Of a stretch of DNA of 64,000 nt, positions 44,281 to 54,664 are shown piece after piece (the first letter of the stretch is position 1; each line of letters opens with the position of its first letter). The DNA comes from Winogradskyella eckloniae (lineage in GTDB: Bacteria > Bacteroidota > Bacteroidia > Flavobacteriales > Flavobacteriaceae). The notes under the pieces are model-generated. The model saw only the letters and a list, made by a program, of their open reading frames with translations, did no database searches and was not told the origin of the DNA. Location of the stretch: the NCBI RefSeq assembly GCF_013249045.1, contig NZ_JABRWP010000004.1, forward strand, positions 186,001-250,000. The letters run 5' to 3'. Both the position numbers and the translations under genes were made by a program.

Positions 44281-45705
44281 TTAAGATGATTTTATAGACG
44301 TCTTTTCCACAAAAAGTTCATTATTAATACTTACTATATGTTTTTTAACTATAAGTAAAGATACTAAAGCTGCAATGCCGTCGCTTACAGGAAAGGCCAT
44401 CCAAATCCCTGTTAAACCATAATAATTATTAAGTAAATACGCTATTGGAAAAAATAAAATAATGGGTCTAAGTAAGGCTAAAAACGTTGCAGTTTTATTT
44501 TTTTGAAGCGCTTGAAAATGTCTAGTAATTAATATTTGAATAGCGTAAAATGGAATCGAAATCGCAAAAATTTGTAATGCTTTTTTTGAGATGGAGATTA
44601 CATTTTGGTTGCCATCACTTTCAATAAAAACACTTGAAATCTGGGTTGGAAACAATTCCAAAATCAAAAGACCAAAAAGGGTTATTGCACTTACTATTTT
44701 TATTGCAAGCACTAGTGTTTGACTGGCTCTATCAAAACGTTTTGCACCGTAATTAAAACTTACAATGGGTTGCATACCATCTCCTGTACCTAAAGCAATC
44801 ATCATGAAAAAAACATTGACTCCAAATAGAATTCCCATAGCGGCAACACCATCAGTACCTCCTGAATTTAATAATAAATTATTTGCAAACATATTCTGAA
44901 AACTGATAGCAACATCCATTAAAAATGGTGCTAACCCAACAAGCAATATAGGGAAAACAATTGATTTTTGTAGTCTTACTTGCTTCCATTTCAATTTCAC
45001 CAAACTTTTTCCACTTGCATAATATCTAATTAAAAATATCGCATTTGTAGACTGAGCAATTATGGTGGCTAATGCAGCACCACGAATACCTAGATTAAAT
45101 ATTTTCATAAAAACATAATCTAAACATAGGTTTATTACACAAGAAAGCACTAAAAGCTTTGCTGGTAATTTTGGATTTCCTTCTGCTCTACATGTAAATT
45201 CTAAGGCCAGAAAAAAACTAAGAGGAAAACCTAATATTATAACAAATAAATATTCTGCAGACAGGTTTAATAAGGTTCCTCCAGTTGCTCCAAACACTTC
45301 TAATAAAGATTTGTAATATATTAGACCGAGGCTAGTAAAAACTAACATGACTAAAAATATACCAGCTATAGCATTTCCTAAAACCTTACTTGCTTTTTCG
45401 GGTTGAGATTCCCCTAAATGTTTGGCAATTAAAATACCTGAACCACTACCAAACAATAATACTAATCCAAATTGAAAAAGTGTAACAGGGAACACCATGG
45501 TAACTGCAGATAATCCTTCTGCTCCAACATACTGCCCAACAAAAATACGATCCACAAAATTGTAAAGTGCATTAATTAGCATACCTAAAACAGCAGGACC
45601 AACAAAAATTAATAATAATCTTAAAATACTATCTTCTTTGAGTGAATATGCTTCACCCTGTTTTTCAGTATGTTTTGTATTTGATTTTCCTTTTAAGAAA
45701 CTCAT
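44281..45705 (-). CDS. MATE-family multidrug efflux transporter
   Basis: A 474-residue 12-helix transporter of the MATE family (FVGPAVLGMLINALYNFVDRIFVG in the first helices, later MQPIVSFNYGAKRFDRA). It exports drugs or metabolites using a cation gradient. The start at 45705 (MSFLKGKS) is used; ATG 45738 is an alternative. A longer TTG start at 45765 is unlikely because it overlaps a promoter -7 element. The divergent AraC regulator next to it is its probable controller. Confidence 0.9.
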   Translation of the reverse strand: MSFLKGKSNTKHTEKQGEAYSLKEDSILRLLLIFVGPAVLGMLINALYNFVDRIFVGQYVGAEGLSAVTMVFPVTLFQFGLVLLFGSGSGILIAKHLGESQPEKASKVLGNAIAGIFLVMLVFTSLGLIYYKSLLEVFGATGGTLLNLSAEYLFVIILGFPLSFFLALEFTCRAEGNPKLPAKLLVLSCVINLCLDYVFMKIFNLGIRGAALATIIAQSTNAIFLIRYYASGKSLVKLKWKQVRLQKSIVFPILLVGLAPFLMDVAISFQNMFANNLLLNSGGTDGVAAMGILFGVNVFFMMIALGTGDGMQPIVSFNYGAKRFDRASQTLVLAIKIVSAITLFGLLILELFPTQISSVFIESDGNQNVISISKKALQIFAISIPFYAIQILITRHFQALQKNKTATFLALLRPIILFFPIAYLLNNYYGLTGIWMAFPVSDGIAALVSLLIVKKHIVSINNELFVEKTSIKSS

Positions 45706-45762
45706 AATGTGCTGAAATTTTATATGTAGTGTGTTCATTTGTTTTGTAATTTGTTTACAATA

Positions 45763-45770
45763 CAAAGTTA
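45763..45770 (-). promoter_or_regulatory. Candidate -7 element for the MATE gene
   Basis: TAACTTTG on the minus strand fits the TAnnTTTG consensus of Bacteroidetes promoters. It lies 25 bases before ATG 45738 and 58 before ATG 45705. A good -33 TTTG was not found at the normal distance. Confidence 0.35.
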
Positions 45771-45867
45771 AGATAGTTACAAACCTTAATTCATATTTTA
45801 ATTTGTGTAAAATAGATTATAATTTAGGTTTATATTGCGTACTATTAATTTATTTAAACAATTGATT

Positions 45868-46764
45868 ATGAAAGTTTATAAGGATATCAATTCCTATTTT
45901 TTGAATGGAACTCAACCTGCAAATGATTATACAAATAGTTTTTTTGTAAGAAGAATAGCCAAGGATATGGAACATGTAGAACCCGATCCTCATTTTTGGG
46001 AACCACATAAACGGGATTTTTTTGAGATTGCTATTTTACAGAAAAGCACTACTAACATTCAAATTGGTAATCAAACTCTTAAAGAATTAAAGAATAGCTT
46101 GGCTATAGTATCTCCTTTTCAAGTTATAAATTATAGTAAGGTACCACCAAACAATGATTATGGGTATATTATTTATTTTAATGCTTCGCTGTTTATAAAT
46201 TTAAATCAGTCTTATGGCCTACAAAATGAATTTCCTTTTTTTAAGATACACACCATTCCAATTTATCAAATATCTGAAAACGATTTTAAAAGCATATTAC
46301 CTATTGCACAAGAATTATATACTGAATCACGGAGTAAGGCCATACATAATCTAGAGATTGTAAGGTCACTTTTATTAATCTTACTTTATAAAGTTAAGCG
46401 TTCTACCCAAAACAATAAAGGTATTGTTACTAGCAATAGGTTTGCGAATATAATGTCTAAATTTGAACAACAGATTCTCAAAGGGAACAATACGTTTTTT
46501 TCGGTAAACACATATGCTTCTCAAATGAATATAAGCCCTATATATCTTACTGAATGTGTTAAGAAAGCTACAGGTAAAAGCGCTCAAAAAGTACTTATTG
46601 ATTATAAACTACTGTATGCAAAAACATTATTGCACCAGATGAATAAACCTGTAGCTGATATTGCCTATGAACTCGATTTTAATGAGGTTGCTAATTTTAA
46701 TCAGTTTTTTAAACGTAATACTGGTATGACAGCAACACAATTTAGAAAACAACTTAATAAATAA
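45868..46764 (+). CDS. AraC-family transcriptional regulator
   Basis: A 298-residue regulator with an N-terminal cupin-like domain (about residues 1-170) and a C-terminal pair of helix-turn-helix motifs (SVNTYASQMNISPIYLTECVKKATG, and PVADIAYELDFNEVANFNQFFKRNTGMTATQFRK), which is the AraC signature. The start at 45868 (MKVYKDI) is preferred over a TTG start at 45835. It is divergently oriented from the MATE gene and probably controls it in response to a small molecule. Confidence 0.92.
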   Translation: MKVYKDINSYFLNGTQPANDYTNSFFVRRIAKDMEHVEPDPHFWEPHKRDFFEIAILQKSTTNIQIGNQTLKELKNSLAIVSPFQVINYSKVPPNNDYGYIIYFNASLFINLNQSYGLQNEFPFFKIHTIPIYQISENDFKSILPIAQELYTESRSKAIHNLEIVRSLLLILLYKVKRSTQNNKGIVTSNRFANIMSKFEQQILKGNNTFFSVNTYASQMNISPIYLTECVKKATGKSAQKVLIDYKLLYAKTLLHQMNKPVADIAYELDFNEVANFNQFFKRNTGMTATQFRKQLNK

Positions 46765-46781
46765 GTATTCTAATGAACTTA

Positions 46782-47180
46782 TTAATCCCATGAATTAGAG
46801 CTAGATACTGCATATTTTCCAGCACCCGTAAAAAATAATACTAATGCCCCAAAAGCATATAATAAAATAAGTTCTATTTCAAGTCCTCCACTTTTCGATA
46901 ATGCAAATAAATTATCGGAATGTGCAAGAAGTAAAGCAGCTATCATACCAAAGAAAAAAGCCAAAGACGCTAAACGGATTCTAAATCCTATTAAGATAAG
47001 TATTGGTGCTATTAACTCTGTAATATAAACGCCGTAAGCCATAAATTCTGGCAATCCAATTCCGGACAACATACCTTTAATACCATCAAGATGACTTAAT
47101 TTAGCCACACCATGAAATAGCATGAGTACTGCAACCGTAATTCTTAAAACTAAATATCCTAAATCATTATTTTTTTTCAT
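46782..47180 (-). CDS. DoxX-family membrane protein, last gene of the efflux operon
   Basis: A 132-residue membrane protein with four hydrophobic segments and the DoxX pattern LVLRITVAVLMLFHGVAKLSHLDGI. It begins 25 bases after the end of the ABC permease gene, so it is probably the last gene of the tolC-macA-macB operon. The other DoxX gene at 37139 is a paralogue. Its role is unknown. Confidence 0.82.
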   Translation of the reverse strand: MKKNNDLGYLVLRITVAVLMLFHGVAKLSHLDGIKGMLSGIGLPEFMAYGVYITELIAPILILIGFRIRLASLAFFFGMIAALLLAHSDNLFALSKSGGLEIELILLYAFGALVLFFTGAGKYAVSSSNSWD

Positions 47181-47205
47181 CTTTATTTATTTTAATGCGT
47201 TAATA

Positions 47206-48426
47206 TTACTCGTATCGTAATGCTGTAATTGGATCTAAAGCAGAAGCTTTTCTAGCAGGATACCATCCAAAAAAGATACCAGTAACTGCACATACTGCAA
47301 AGGAAATTACAATAGAATACATAGCCACACTTGTAGGCCAATTTAAGAAGTTTTCTATAAATACTGTAGCGCCAAGACCTAAGATAACACCTAATACACC
47401 ACCTGTAACGCTAATTAAAATGGCTTCTATTAAGAACTGCATTAAGATATCTGATCCCTTTCCGCCAACCGCCATACGCAAGCCAATTTCTTTTGTTCTT
47501 TCTTTTACAGAGACATACATGATATTCATAATACCAATACCTCCAATTAACAATGAAATACTAGCAACTGCCACTAATAGAATGGTTAACATTTCGCTTG
47601 TTGAACTAAAAGTAGAAATAAGCTCTTCCATAGAACGCACAGTAAAATCGTCCTCATCAACATTCATTAATTTGTGTTGGGAACGCAATATATCTGTAAC
47701 TTGTGTAACCGCTTCAGAAGCATCATCTTCACTAATTGCAGATGCCATAATTTGATTTAAATAATCGATAGCCAAAATACGTTTTTGTACCGTTGTATAA
47801 GGCGCAACCACAACATCATCTTGATCTTGTCCGAAGGTATTTTCGCCTTTCTCTTCTAAAACGCCAATCACTTTAAATGGAATATTATTAAATCGAATCA
47901 TTTGCCCAACAGGTTCCTGACCATCTGGAAACACATTATCTACAACGGTTTGCCCAATTAAAGCCACTTTAGATGCAGATTTAACATCAATATCAGTAAA
48001 CATACTTCCACTTTGTAAACCAACCGCTTTTATATCTAAATACTCTGGGTTAACACCATAAATAGTAGATGGCCAGTTATTAGCACCATTAATAACTTGT
48101 CCGCTACCATTTACAACTGGAGTAATATTGCTTAATAACGAAGCTTGTTCTTTAATTTTATTAAAATCTTCTAATACTAAGGTTTGCACATTACCACCAC
48201 TACCTCTTGCAGGTCCTCTATCATCTGCTCCTGGTCTAATAGTAATCATGTTAGAACCCATAGAAGATATGGTTGTTCTAATACTTTCTTTAGAGCCTTC
48301 ACCAATAGCTAACATGGCTATTACAGAAGCTACACCAATGATAATACCTAACATGGTAAGCAAGGTTCTTGTTTTATTAAGAACAATAGCTTTTGTTGCA
48401 ATTTTAAATAAATTTAATACTCTCAT
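47206..48426 (-). CDS. ABC transporter permease, MacB family
   Basis: A 406-residue permease with one N-terminal helix (TKTRTLLTMLGIIIGVASVIAMLAIGEG), a large periplasmic domain (MacB_PCD, about residues 40-250) and three C-terminal helices (FtsX domain, IGIMNIMYVSVKERTKEIGLRMA). It has no ATPase domain; that is the next upstream gene, so the two form a split MacB. It likely drives export of a substrate from the periplasm through TolC. Confidence 0.94.
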   Translation of the reverse strand: MRVLNLFKIATKAIVLNKTRTLLTMLGIIIGVASVIAMLAIGEGSKESIRTTISSMGSNMITIRPGADDRGPARGSGGNVQTLVLEDFNKIKEQASLLSNITPVVNGSGQVINGANNWPSTIYGVNPEYLDIKAVGLQSGSMFTDIDVKSASKVALIGQTVVDNVFPDGQEPVGQMIRFNNIPFKVIGVLEEKGENTFGQDQDDVVVAPYTTVQKRILAIDYLNQIMASAISEDDASEAVTQVTDILRSQHKLMNVDEDDFTVRSMEELISTFSSTSEMLTILLVAVASISLLIGGIGIMNIMYVSVKERTKEIGLRMAVGGKGSDILMQFLIEAILISVTGGVLGVILGLGATVFIENFLNWPTSVAMYSIVISFAVCAVTGIFFGWYPARKASALDPITALRYE

Positions 48427-48428
48427 AA

Positions 48429-49172
48429 TTAATGGTCTTGTTTAGGTAATTTTGCTAATTCATCTGCGGCAGAAAGTATATTGTGATTTTGATAATCTTG
48501 AATAATATCTCCATCTTTAAGCACTATGGTTCTACTACTAAATGTAGCAATATCAGGTTCGTGCGTTACAAACGTAATGGTAATACCCTTTTTATTTAGT
48601 TCTTGAAATAAGGACATAATTTCGTAAGAGGTTCTTGTATCTAAGTTTCCTGTAGCTTCATCTGCCAATATCATTACAGGATTATTAACTAAAGACCTAG
48701 CAATGGCAACACGTTGTTGTTGACCTCCTGAAAGTTGGGAAGGTGTATGATGTAAACGTTCTCCTAAGCCCACCATTTCTAATGCTTTAATAGCTCTTTC
48801 TCTTCGTTCTTCTGATGACACTTTACTGTTATATAATAAAGGTAATTCTACATTTTCTATTGCAGAAGTTCTAGCCAATAAGTTATACGATTGAAAAATG
48901 AATCCAATTTTTTCGTTTCTAATGGTAGCCAGTTGGTTTCTATTTAAGTCTTTAACACGAACACCATCAATTTCATACGTTCCAGATGTTGGTTGATCTA
49001 AACAACCCAAAATATTCAACATTGTACTTTTACCAGAGCCACTCGATCCCATGATAGTTACAAACTCTCCTTCTTTTATGGAATATGAAATACCCTTTAA
49101 AGCATGAACCGTTTCGTTACCCATGGTAAACTCGCGTTTTAAGTTTTCTATTTTAATAATTTCTTTGCTCAT
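48429..49172 (-). CDS. ABC transporter ATP-binding protein, MacB/LolD type
   Basis: A 247-residue ATPase. Walker A is GSSGSGKSTMLN, the signature motif LSGGQQQRVAIARSL, Walker B VMILADEATGNLDT, and the H-loop is in TFVTHEPD. It powers the permease encoded downstream (the stop and next start are 2 bases apart), with the adaptor just upstream (5 bases). Confidence 0.96.
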   Translation of the reverse strand: MSKEIIKIENLKREFTMGNETVHALKGISYSIKEGEFVTIMGSSGSGKSTMLNILGCLDQPTSGTYEIDGVRVKDLNRNQLATIRNEKIGFIFQSYNLLARTSAIENVELPLLYNSKVSSEERRERAIKALEMVGLGERLHHTPSQLSGGQQQRVAIARSLVNNPVMILADEATGNLDTRTSYEIMSLFQELNKKGITITFVTHEPDIATFSSRTIVLKDGDIIQDYQNHNILSAADELAKLPKQDH

Positions 49173-49177
49173 AGCTT

Positions 49178-50386
49178 TTATTTTTTCTTAGCTCCTGGAC
49201 GTTGCGGCATAAATGGACTTTCATTGGCACCTGCAGGTGGTCCACCAGCTTCTGCCTTTGTTGCTCCTTTTAAACTATAAACTAATTGATCGCCTTGAGA
49301 AATACCACTTAATACTTCTACATTTACGCCATCACTAGCACCAAGGGTTACTGATTTTCTTGTGACACTTTTGTCTTTACCTAAAACCCAAAGAGAGGTT
49401 TCTTTATTTGCAATTTCTTGAGCATTATTAGCTAAATTATGATGCATATTGTAGGTCGTTAACACCTCCGATTCTGGTTTAAAATTTATGGCTTTAGCTT
49501 CTGCTGTTAGTACATTATTTAATTCTAAAGTATAGATAGAAATCGTTGCTGTTAATCCTGGTTTTAATTTTAAATTTTCATTTTCCGCTTTAATAACAAC
49601 AGTGTATGTAACAACATTAGACGTTATTGTAGGATCTAAACGCACTTGTGTAACAACACCATTAAAGGTTTCGCCTAAGTAAGCATCTACTGTAAATTCT
49701 ACACGTTGTCCTTCTTTAACTTGTCCTATATCTGCTTCATCAACATCTGCTTCCACTTGCATTTCTTTTAAATCTTGAGCAATTGTAAATAAGGTTGGCG
49801 TGCTATAACTTGCTGCAACGGTTTGTCCTTCTTCAATATCTCTAGATAAAACGACACCGTTAATTGGCGAATAAATATTAGCGTAGCCTAAATTTGTTCT
49901 TGCAGATTGTAAATCGGAATAGCGTTGTGTAACGGTTCCTTTTGCTGTTTGATAATTATATTCTGCATCATCAAAATCTGATCGACTAATTACTTGATTA
50001 TCGAATAGTGTTTTTTGTCTGTCGTAGATGGTCTTTGTATAGTTTCTTTGGCTAACCGCATTGTCATAGGCAGCTTGTGCTTGCGTTAACGAGGCTTGCA
50101 GATTTGTTTTATCTAATTCTGCTATAAGTTGACCTTCTTTAACTTCGCTATTATAATCTACATAAACTTTTTCTACAACACCAGAAACTTGTGTACCAAC
50201 ATCTACTTGATTAATAGGTTCTATAGTACCTGTTGCCGTAACCATAGTAGTAACATTCGCTTTTTTGGCCATTACCGTTTTTGGTTCAATTATAATAGCT
50301 TCGTCACTCTTTATAAAATTAAAGCCTACAATAGCAAGTACAACAAGTACTCCACTAATTATTATGATTTTCTTATATTTTTTCAT
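49178..50386 (-). CDS. Efflux adaptor protein, MacA-like
   Basis: A 402-residue membrane fusion protein with an N-terminal helix (KKIIIISGVLVVLAIVGFNF). Its lipoyl-like half (VGTQVSGVVEKVYVDYNSEVKEGQLIAEL), long alpha-hairpin (residues about 90-190) and second half (YSPINGVVLSRDIEEGQTVA) are as in MacA. It bridges the split MacB permease and the TolC gene upstream. A C-terminal tail rich in Pro, Gly and Lys (GGPPAGANE) is unstructured. Confidence 0.93.
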   Translation of the reverse strand: MKKYKKIIIISGVLVVLAIVGFNFIKSDEAIIIEPKTVMAKKANVTTMVTATGTIEPINQVDVGTQVSGVVEKVYVDYNSEVKEGQLIAELDKTNLQASLTQAQAAYDNAVSQRNYTKTIYDRQKTLFDNQVISRSDFDDAEYNYQTAKGTVTQRYSDLQSARTNLGYANIYSPINGVVLSRDIEEGQTVAASYSTPTLFTIAQDLKEMQVEADVDEADIGQVKEGQRVEFTVDAYLGETFNGVVTQVRLDPTITSNVVTYTVVIKAENENLKLKPGLTATISIYTLELNNVLTAEAKAINFKPESEVLTTYNMHHNLANNAQEIANKETSLWVLGKDKSVTRKSVTLGASDGVNVEVLSGISQGDQLVYSLKGATKAEAGGPPAGANESPFMPQRPGAKKK

Positions 50387-50397
50387 GATTTTAATGA

Positions 50398-51726
50398 TTA
50401 AAGTTTAATATCGTTTCCTTGGTAAAATTGTAATAGTTGATTGTATAATATGTTTAAGTATTTGGCTTGTATATAATTTTGTTGTGCATTGGTATACGTA
50501 TTTTGACTTATGACTAAATCGGTTGTACTCAATGCGCCTAATTCGTATTTCTTTTGCGCTAATTTATACGTCTGTTCTGCAGCGTCTTGTGAAGCTTCGG
50601 CAGCAATTAATTGTTCTTGTGTAGCTACTGCATTTTGATAAGCTGTCTCTACTTTTTTATAGACTTCCTTTTCTGTAGTTTGTTTTTCAATTTGTGCCTT
50701 TTCAATGTTTATTTGCGCTGTTTTAACAGCTGCTTTGGTTTGATTTCTATTAAATATTGGAATGTTTAAAGACAATCCAATACGTTGATTAAAATTAATA
50801 TCAAATTGATCGGAGAAATTATTATCATCAAGACTGGTAAATCCAGAACCTAAACTACTTACAAGAGATAATGTTGGTAAATAAGCACCTTTAGCGATTT
50901 CTAATTCTTTTTCTTGAACTTCAACAGCAATTTTACTCGCATTTACTTCTGGTAAAATACCTAAGGCATTATTATATATGCTTAATTTATCAAGTTGAAA
51001 CAATGCATAATCCTTGTCACTACTTAATGTCTGAATTTCAATGTCTTCAGTAGGATCTAATTCTAATAATTGCTTAAGTGCTATAATGTATTGCTGATAT
51101 GTATTTTTAGCTGCTATTATTGCATATTTATTGGTTGCTGCTTGACTTTGCGCTTCTGTATAATCACTTAATGCAATTGAACCTGCATCTAATCTAGCTT
51201 TAGCGCGTTCAACTTCTTTTTCTGTAGCAATTAAATTATTTTCTGCAATTTCAATACCTTCTTTGGCGTATAGGATTTGTAAGTAGTTTTCAAGAATACT
51301 TAGAATAATATTATTCTTCATTTCTTCTTGTAAAAACACACTTTGATTTTTTAATAATTCATTTTGCTGAATTTGATTATTGATCTGGTTTCCTTGAAAT
51401 AAAGTAAATGAACTATTTAAACTTACGTTTGTACTATATATTTGATCGGTTACATAATCACTTGTAATAGGATCAATAGAGTTACCGTTAGAAAAAGTTT
51501 CTGAAGCAGAACCATATAAATTTGGTAAGCGCAATGATTTAGACGCACTGTAATTTACTTCGGCTTGTTCTAAGTTTAAAGTTGCATCTTTAATGCTAAT
51601 ATTGTTTTCTAAAGCATATTGTAAACATGCTTCTAAAGTCCAAATTTTAGACGTATTCGATTCTGTAGTTTGTGCACTAACAAACGGAGAAATAATAAGG
51701 GTTATTATAATAAAAAAACGTTTCAT
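50398..51726 (-). CDS. TolC-family outer-membrane efflux channel
   Basis: A 442-residue outer-membrane channel with a signal peptide (MKRFFIIITLIISPFVSAQ). Two efflux-protein repeats are seen (TLEACLQYALENNISIKDATLNLEQAEVNY, LSLNIPIFNRNQTKAAVKTAQINIEKA). It is the first gene of the tolC-macA-macB operon. It is distinct from the lipoprotein-type channel at 38411. Confidence 0.94.
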   Translation of the reverse strand: MKRFFIIITLIISPFVSAQTTESNTSKIWTLEACLQYALENNISIKDATLNLEQAEVNYSASKSLRLPNLYGSASETFSNGNSIDPITSDYVTDQIYSTNVSLNSSFTLFQGNQINNQIQQNELLKNQSVFLQEEMKNNIILSILENYLQILYAKEGIEIAENNLIATEKEVERAKARLDAGSIALSDYTEAQSQAATNKYAIIAAKNTYQQYIIALKQLLELDPTEDIEIQTLSSDKDYALFQLDKLSIYNNALGILPEVNASKIAVEVQEKELEIAKGAYLPTLSLVSSLGSGFTSLDDNNFSDQFDINFNQRIGLSLNIPIFNRNQTKAAVKTAQINIEKAQIEKQTTEKEVYKKVETAYQNAVATQEQLIAAEASQDAAEQTYKLAQKKYELGALSTTDLVISQNTYTNAQQNYIQAKYLNILYNQLLQFYQGNDIKL

Positions 51727-51858
51727 GTTTTTGGTGTTTTAATTTAACACTTCAAAGATGAAACGATCTCTTATTTATATAAAGTCTAATAGATGTTTGA
51801 GACTATTTTCTATACTAAAAGTGAGATTTTATCGATCACTTTTTTGAGCAAACCCTTT

Positions 51859-53094
51859 TTAATTATATTTCCTTTGTTGAAACCAAAGATCAGATAATGA
51901 AATATTAATATTAAGTGTATTGACGTATTCTTTAATAAGTATACTTTCTGTAGTTCCTTTTTTACCTAACGTATAAGATACATTTAATAAGGATCTTTTT
52001 CCTAACGGAAGTCCAATACCTATCGAAGCCGCATAGGTGTCTATTTTGGTATCATCAACCATTAAATAACCTGAATTATAATTTAATCCCATTCTATAAT
52101 CTACACGCTTCCAATACTTACTACTTTTTGGATCTACCGAATAAGAAGCGCCAAAACCATAAATATTTTGATCTACGTAGTCACCAATGGCATCAGATTG
52201 ATTAGTTGTTGACCATAAATTTTTACTATAGTCTAGAGTTAGCATTACATTTTTAATTTTTGTACTATAACCAAAACCAAAACGCAATGGCATTTGAAAA
52301 CTATCAATATCTTCATCTTCTGTTTCTTCCAAAACAGAATATGCTAAATTTGAATATTTACCTATAACTTCATCCTTTGATCCTTGTAAAACGGTGGGGA
52401 AATCTAATGTAAACCCAAAATTATGCTTGTCTAAAAGCTTATATTGAGCACCTAGACCAATTTGTCCGCCTCTATAATAATTAATTTCATTGACTTCTAA
52501 ATAACTGTTCGTAGTCACAATAGATTCCGTTTCTTCTATTTTACCAAATAAATAAGACGCTTTTATGCCCAAATTAAGATTATCAAAAAATGTTCTTCCA
52601 TAGTCGAGTCTAATTTCATTTAAACCTCCAGAGCCTTCAATATTTGTAATAAATTGCTCGGCACTTCCTTCGATATTACTTTGTAAGCCTGTTAAAGAAT
52701 ATCCTACACTTGTGGCAGGTTTTAAGGTAAAAGCTATACCGTATTTTCCACCATCATTAAACCCAAAAGAGACATTGGTAAAATTAAAGTTAGATTGTTG
52801 TTCATTAATATCTCCACCAGAAAAATTAACGAGTTCTATGGAACCTCCTACATCTAAAAAGAATTCATCAGTTGGCAAAGTAGCTATAGATGCAGTATTA
52901 TATAAGTTAAGACCATAGGAAGCATCTAGAGCGATACCTGTTTTGCCTAAACCATTATTTCGGCCAGTACCAGAATTACTTTCTACACCTAAACCAAACA
53001 GCGAATATGGTGAACTCGTTAAATTGTTTGTTTGAGAATAGCTCAACCAACCAAAAACTATTGCAAGAGAAACTGTATATATTTTTTTATTCAT
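51859..53094 (-). CDS. Outer-membrane beta-barrel protein, partner of the DUF4270 lipoprotein
   Basis: A 411-residue protein with a signal peptide (MNKKIYTVSLAIVFGWLSYSQ) and the regular alternation of a beta barrel. The phrases SPYSLFGLGVESNSGTGRNNGLGKTGIA and YRMGLNYNSGYL resemble FadL/PorV-like barrels of Bacteroidetes. The start at 53094 is used; a longer start at 53103 is also possible. It overlaps the 3' end of the DUF4270 gene by a few bases, so both are translated from one mRNA. Its transport role is not known. Confidence 0.78.
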   Translation of the reverse strand: MNKKIYTVSLAIVFGWLSYSQTNNLTSSPYSLFGLGVESNSGTGRNNGLGKTGIALDASYGLNLYNTASIATLPTDEFFLDVGGSIELVNFSGGDINEQQSNFNFTNVSFGFNDGGKYGIAFTLKPATSVGYSLTGLQSNIEGSAEQFITNIEGSGGLNEIRLDYGRTFFDNLNLGIKASYLFGKIEETESIVTTNSYLEVNEINYYRGGQIGLGAQYKLLDKHNFGFTLDFPTVLQGSKDEVIGKYSNLAYSVLEETEDEDIDSFQMPLRFGFGYSTKIKNVMLTLDYSKNLWSTTNQSDAIGDYVDQNIYGFGASYSVDPKSSKYWKRVDYRMGLNYNSGYLMVDDTKIDTYAASIGIGLPLGKRSLLNVSYTLGKKGTTESILIKEYVNTLNINISLSDLWFQQRKYN

Positions 53095-54385
53095 AGATCG
53101 CATAGGTAATTACTAATTTGGTGTTATAATTAGACCTTTCAGTGTCATTAAAAATTATCTTATTTATAGTGGAATTGTAATCGTCTGATATTAAGATTAG
53201 AGCATCTTCAGTCTCTGGACTCTCATTTAGTTTTTTATCAATAAAGTCTATAACCGGAATGGTATACACAATGTCATTAAACTCGGAGTTTTCAGTAGTA
53301 AGACTTGCTGTAACAACATCGGAACTATTAGATATTTGACTCGATAAATCATTGTTTTGATCTATTACATATAGTAAGAGAGCATCATTTAAGGGTTGAA
53401 TATCAGAATGTGAAGTCGCGTTTGGCTCAATGTAAAGTGTTGCTTCTAAAATGGTGCCATTTGTACCAACATCATAAATATCCTTTAGTGTAGGGAATTC
53501 TATTTTTGTTACATATCCAGAACCCGATTGATTATAACTAATACCGTAGCTATCAGTAGACGATAAATTATATTCTTGATCTGTAATTGATTCTAATGGT
53601 AATCCCGTTACATCATTCTCTACATTGTTGTAGTAATCAATGATAGAAAGGTCATAAGTGTATTCGTCGGTTTCTAATTCATCTGGTATTTTGTAGTAAA
53701 ATCTTAGATAGGTTTCTTCACTAGAAATAGAATATCCAATTATTGAACCATTATCATCAGAACCAGGTTTTACAGCAATGCCTTTTAATTTTTGATACAG
53801 CGATTCGTTATCTGTAATGTTATTATCTCTAATATCATTAAACAATTCTTCACCAAAGTCATATGGTAAAGTAACAAAAAGCGAATCTCTATTTGGCGTT
53901 GGTATAAAGGATTTACTCACTAAGGGTGTAGATTCATATGGGGTTTGTGTTGTATTATAATAGTACGTATCATCACTACTCATTTTTTCCGTTAATCTAT
54001 GAATATTGACCGTAGAAACCTGAGTGGTATCATTATAATAATAGGTGTCATACCCAAGTACTAATCCTACACTATCTAAAACAGCTTCATTATCTAAATA
54101 ATAAATTGAACTGTTGAGTTGCATATTCGCAGACGTAGTAATAACACCCATATCTGCATCAACATATTTTCCGACTAACAATCGTGTGCTTTCAGATGTG
54201 GTTATGGAATCAAACTTAACTGTAGAAAATGAAACTGAAAAGGTATCTATTGATAATACTCTAATGTTGGTGTTTGTAAAGTCTTCGCCTGCATTAAAAC
54301 TTTCTGCTTCGGTATCCGTAGAACACGAAATTGCAATTATAGACATTGTAATTACTATGCATGCTTTAATATAAGATTTGATCAT
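53087..54385 (-). CDS. DUF4270-family lipoprotein
   Basis: A 432-residue lipoprotein (lipobox SIIAISC). It starts with the family pattern NAGEDFTNTNIRVLSIDTFSVSFSTVKFDS and contains TRLLVGKYVDADMGVITTSANMQL. DUF4270 proteins are outer-membrane-associated proteins of Bacteroidetes with unknown function. The start at 54385 is chosen over 54412, because it begins right before the signal helix. It is in one operon with the beta-barrel gene and divergent from the kelch gene. Confidence 0.88.
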   Translation of the reverse strand: MIKSYIKACIVITMSIIAISCSTDTEAESFNAGEDFTNTNIRVLSIDTFSVSFSTVKFDSITTSESTRLLVGKYVDADMGVITTSANMQLNSSIYYLDNEAVLDSVGLVLGYDTYYYNDTTQVSTVNIHRLTEKMSSDDTYYYNTTQTPYESTPLVSKSFIPTPNRDSLFVTLPYDFGEELFNDIRDNNITDNESLYQKLKGIAVKPGSDDNGSIIGYSISSEETYLRFYYKIPDELETDEYTYDLSIIDYYNNVENDVTGLPLESITDQEYNLSSTDSYGISYNQSGSGYVTKIEFPTLKDIYDVGTNGTILEATLYIEPNATSHSDIQPLNDALLLYVIDQNNDLSSQISNSSDVVTASLTTENSEFNDIVYTIPVIDFIDKKLNESPETEDALILISDDYNSTINKIIFNDTERSNYNTKLVITYAIYE

Positions 54386-54664
54386 GTGTTTTGTATTGTT
54401 TATACAAATCAACTAATCAATACATGTTATAAAAAGTAAAATAGACCTATCAGAGTTATTTATCTGCAAACGCGTCATTTTATACTATTAAATCGAAGTG
54501 CAAGTTTTGTAGATTAATTTGATGGTTTTGTCTACAAATAAAGTGTGTCAGTCTATTTTATAATAATGGTACTTATTTGACTTAGTAAGTTAGCAGTCTA
54601 AACAAGAATTCAAACTCTTTATTTAGACAATCAAATAAGTTGAAACATAAATTAAAAATTAAAA

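Noticed and set aside
47420..48445. Plus-strand frames opposite the MacB permease
   Set aside because: Shadows of the permease reading frame, without family resemblance.
51817..51845. AAAAGTGA/TCACTTTT hairpin as terminator
   Set aside because: The better T-run is on the plus strand where no gene ends, and on the minus strand it precedes the barrel gene's neighbour; its role could not be decided.
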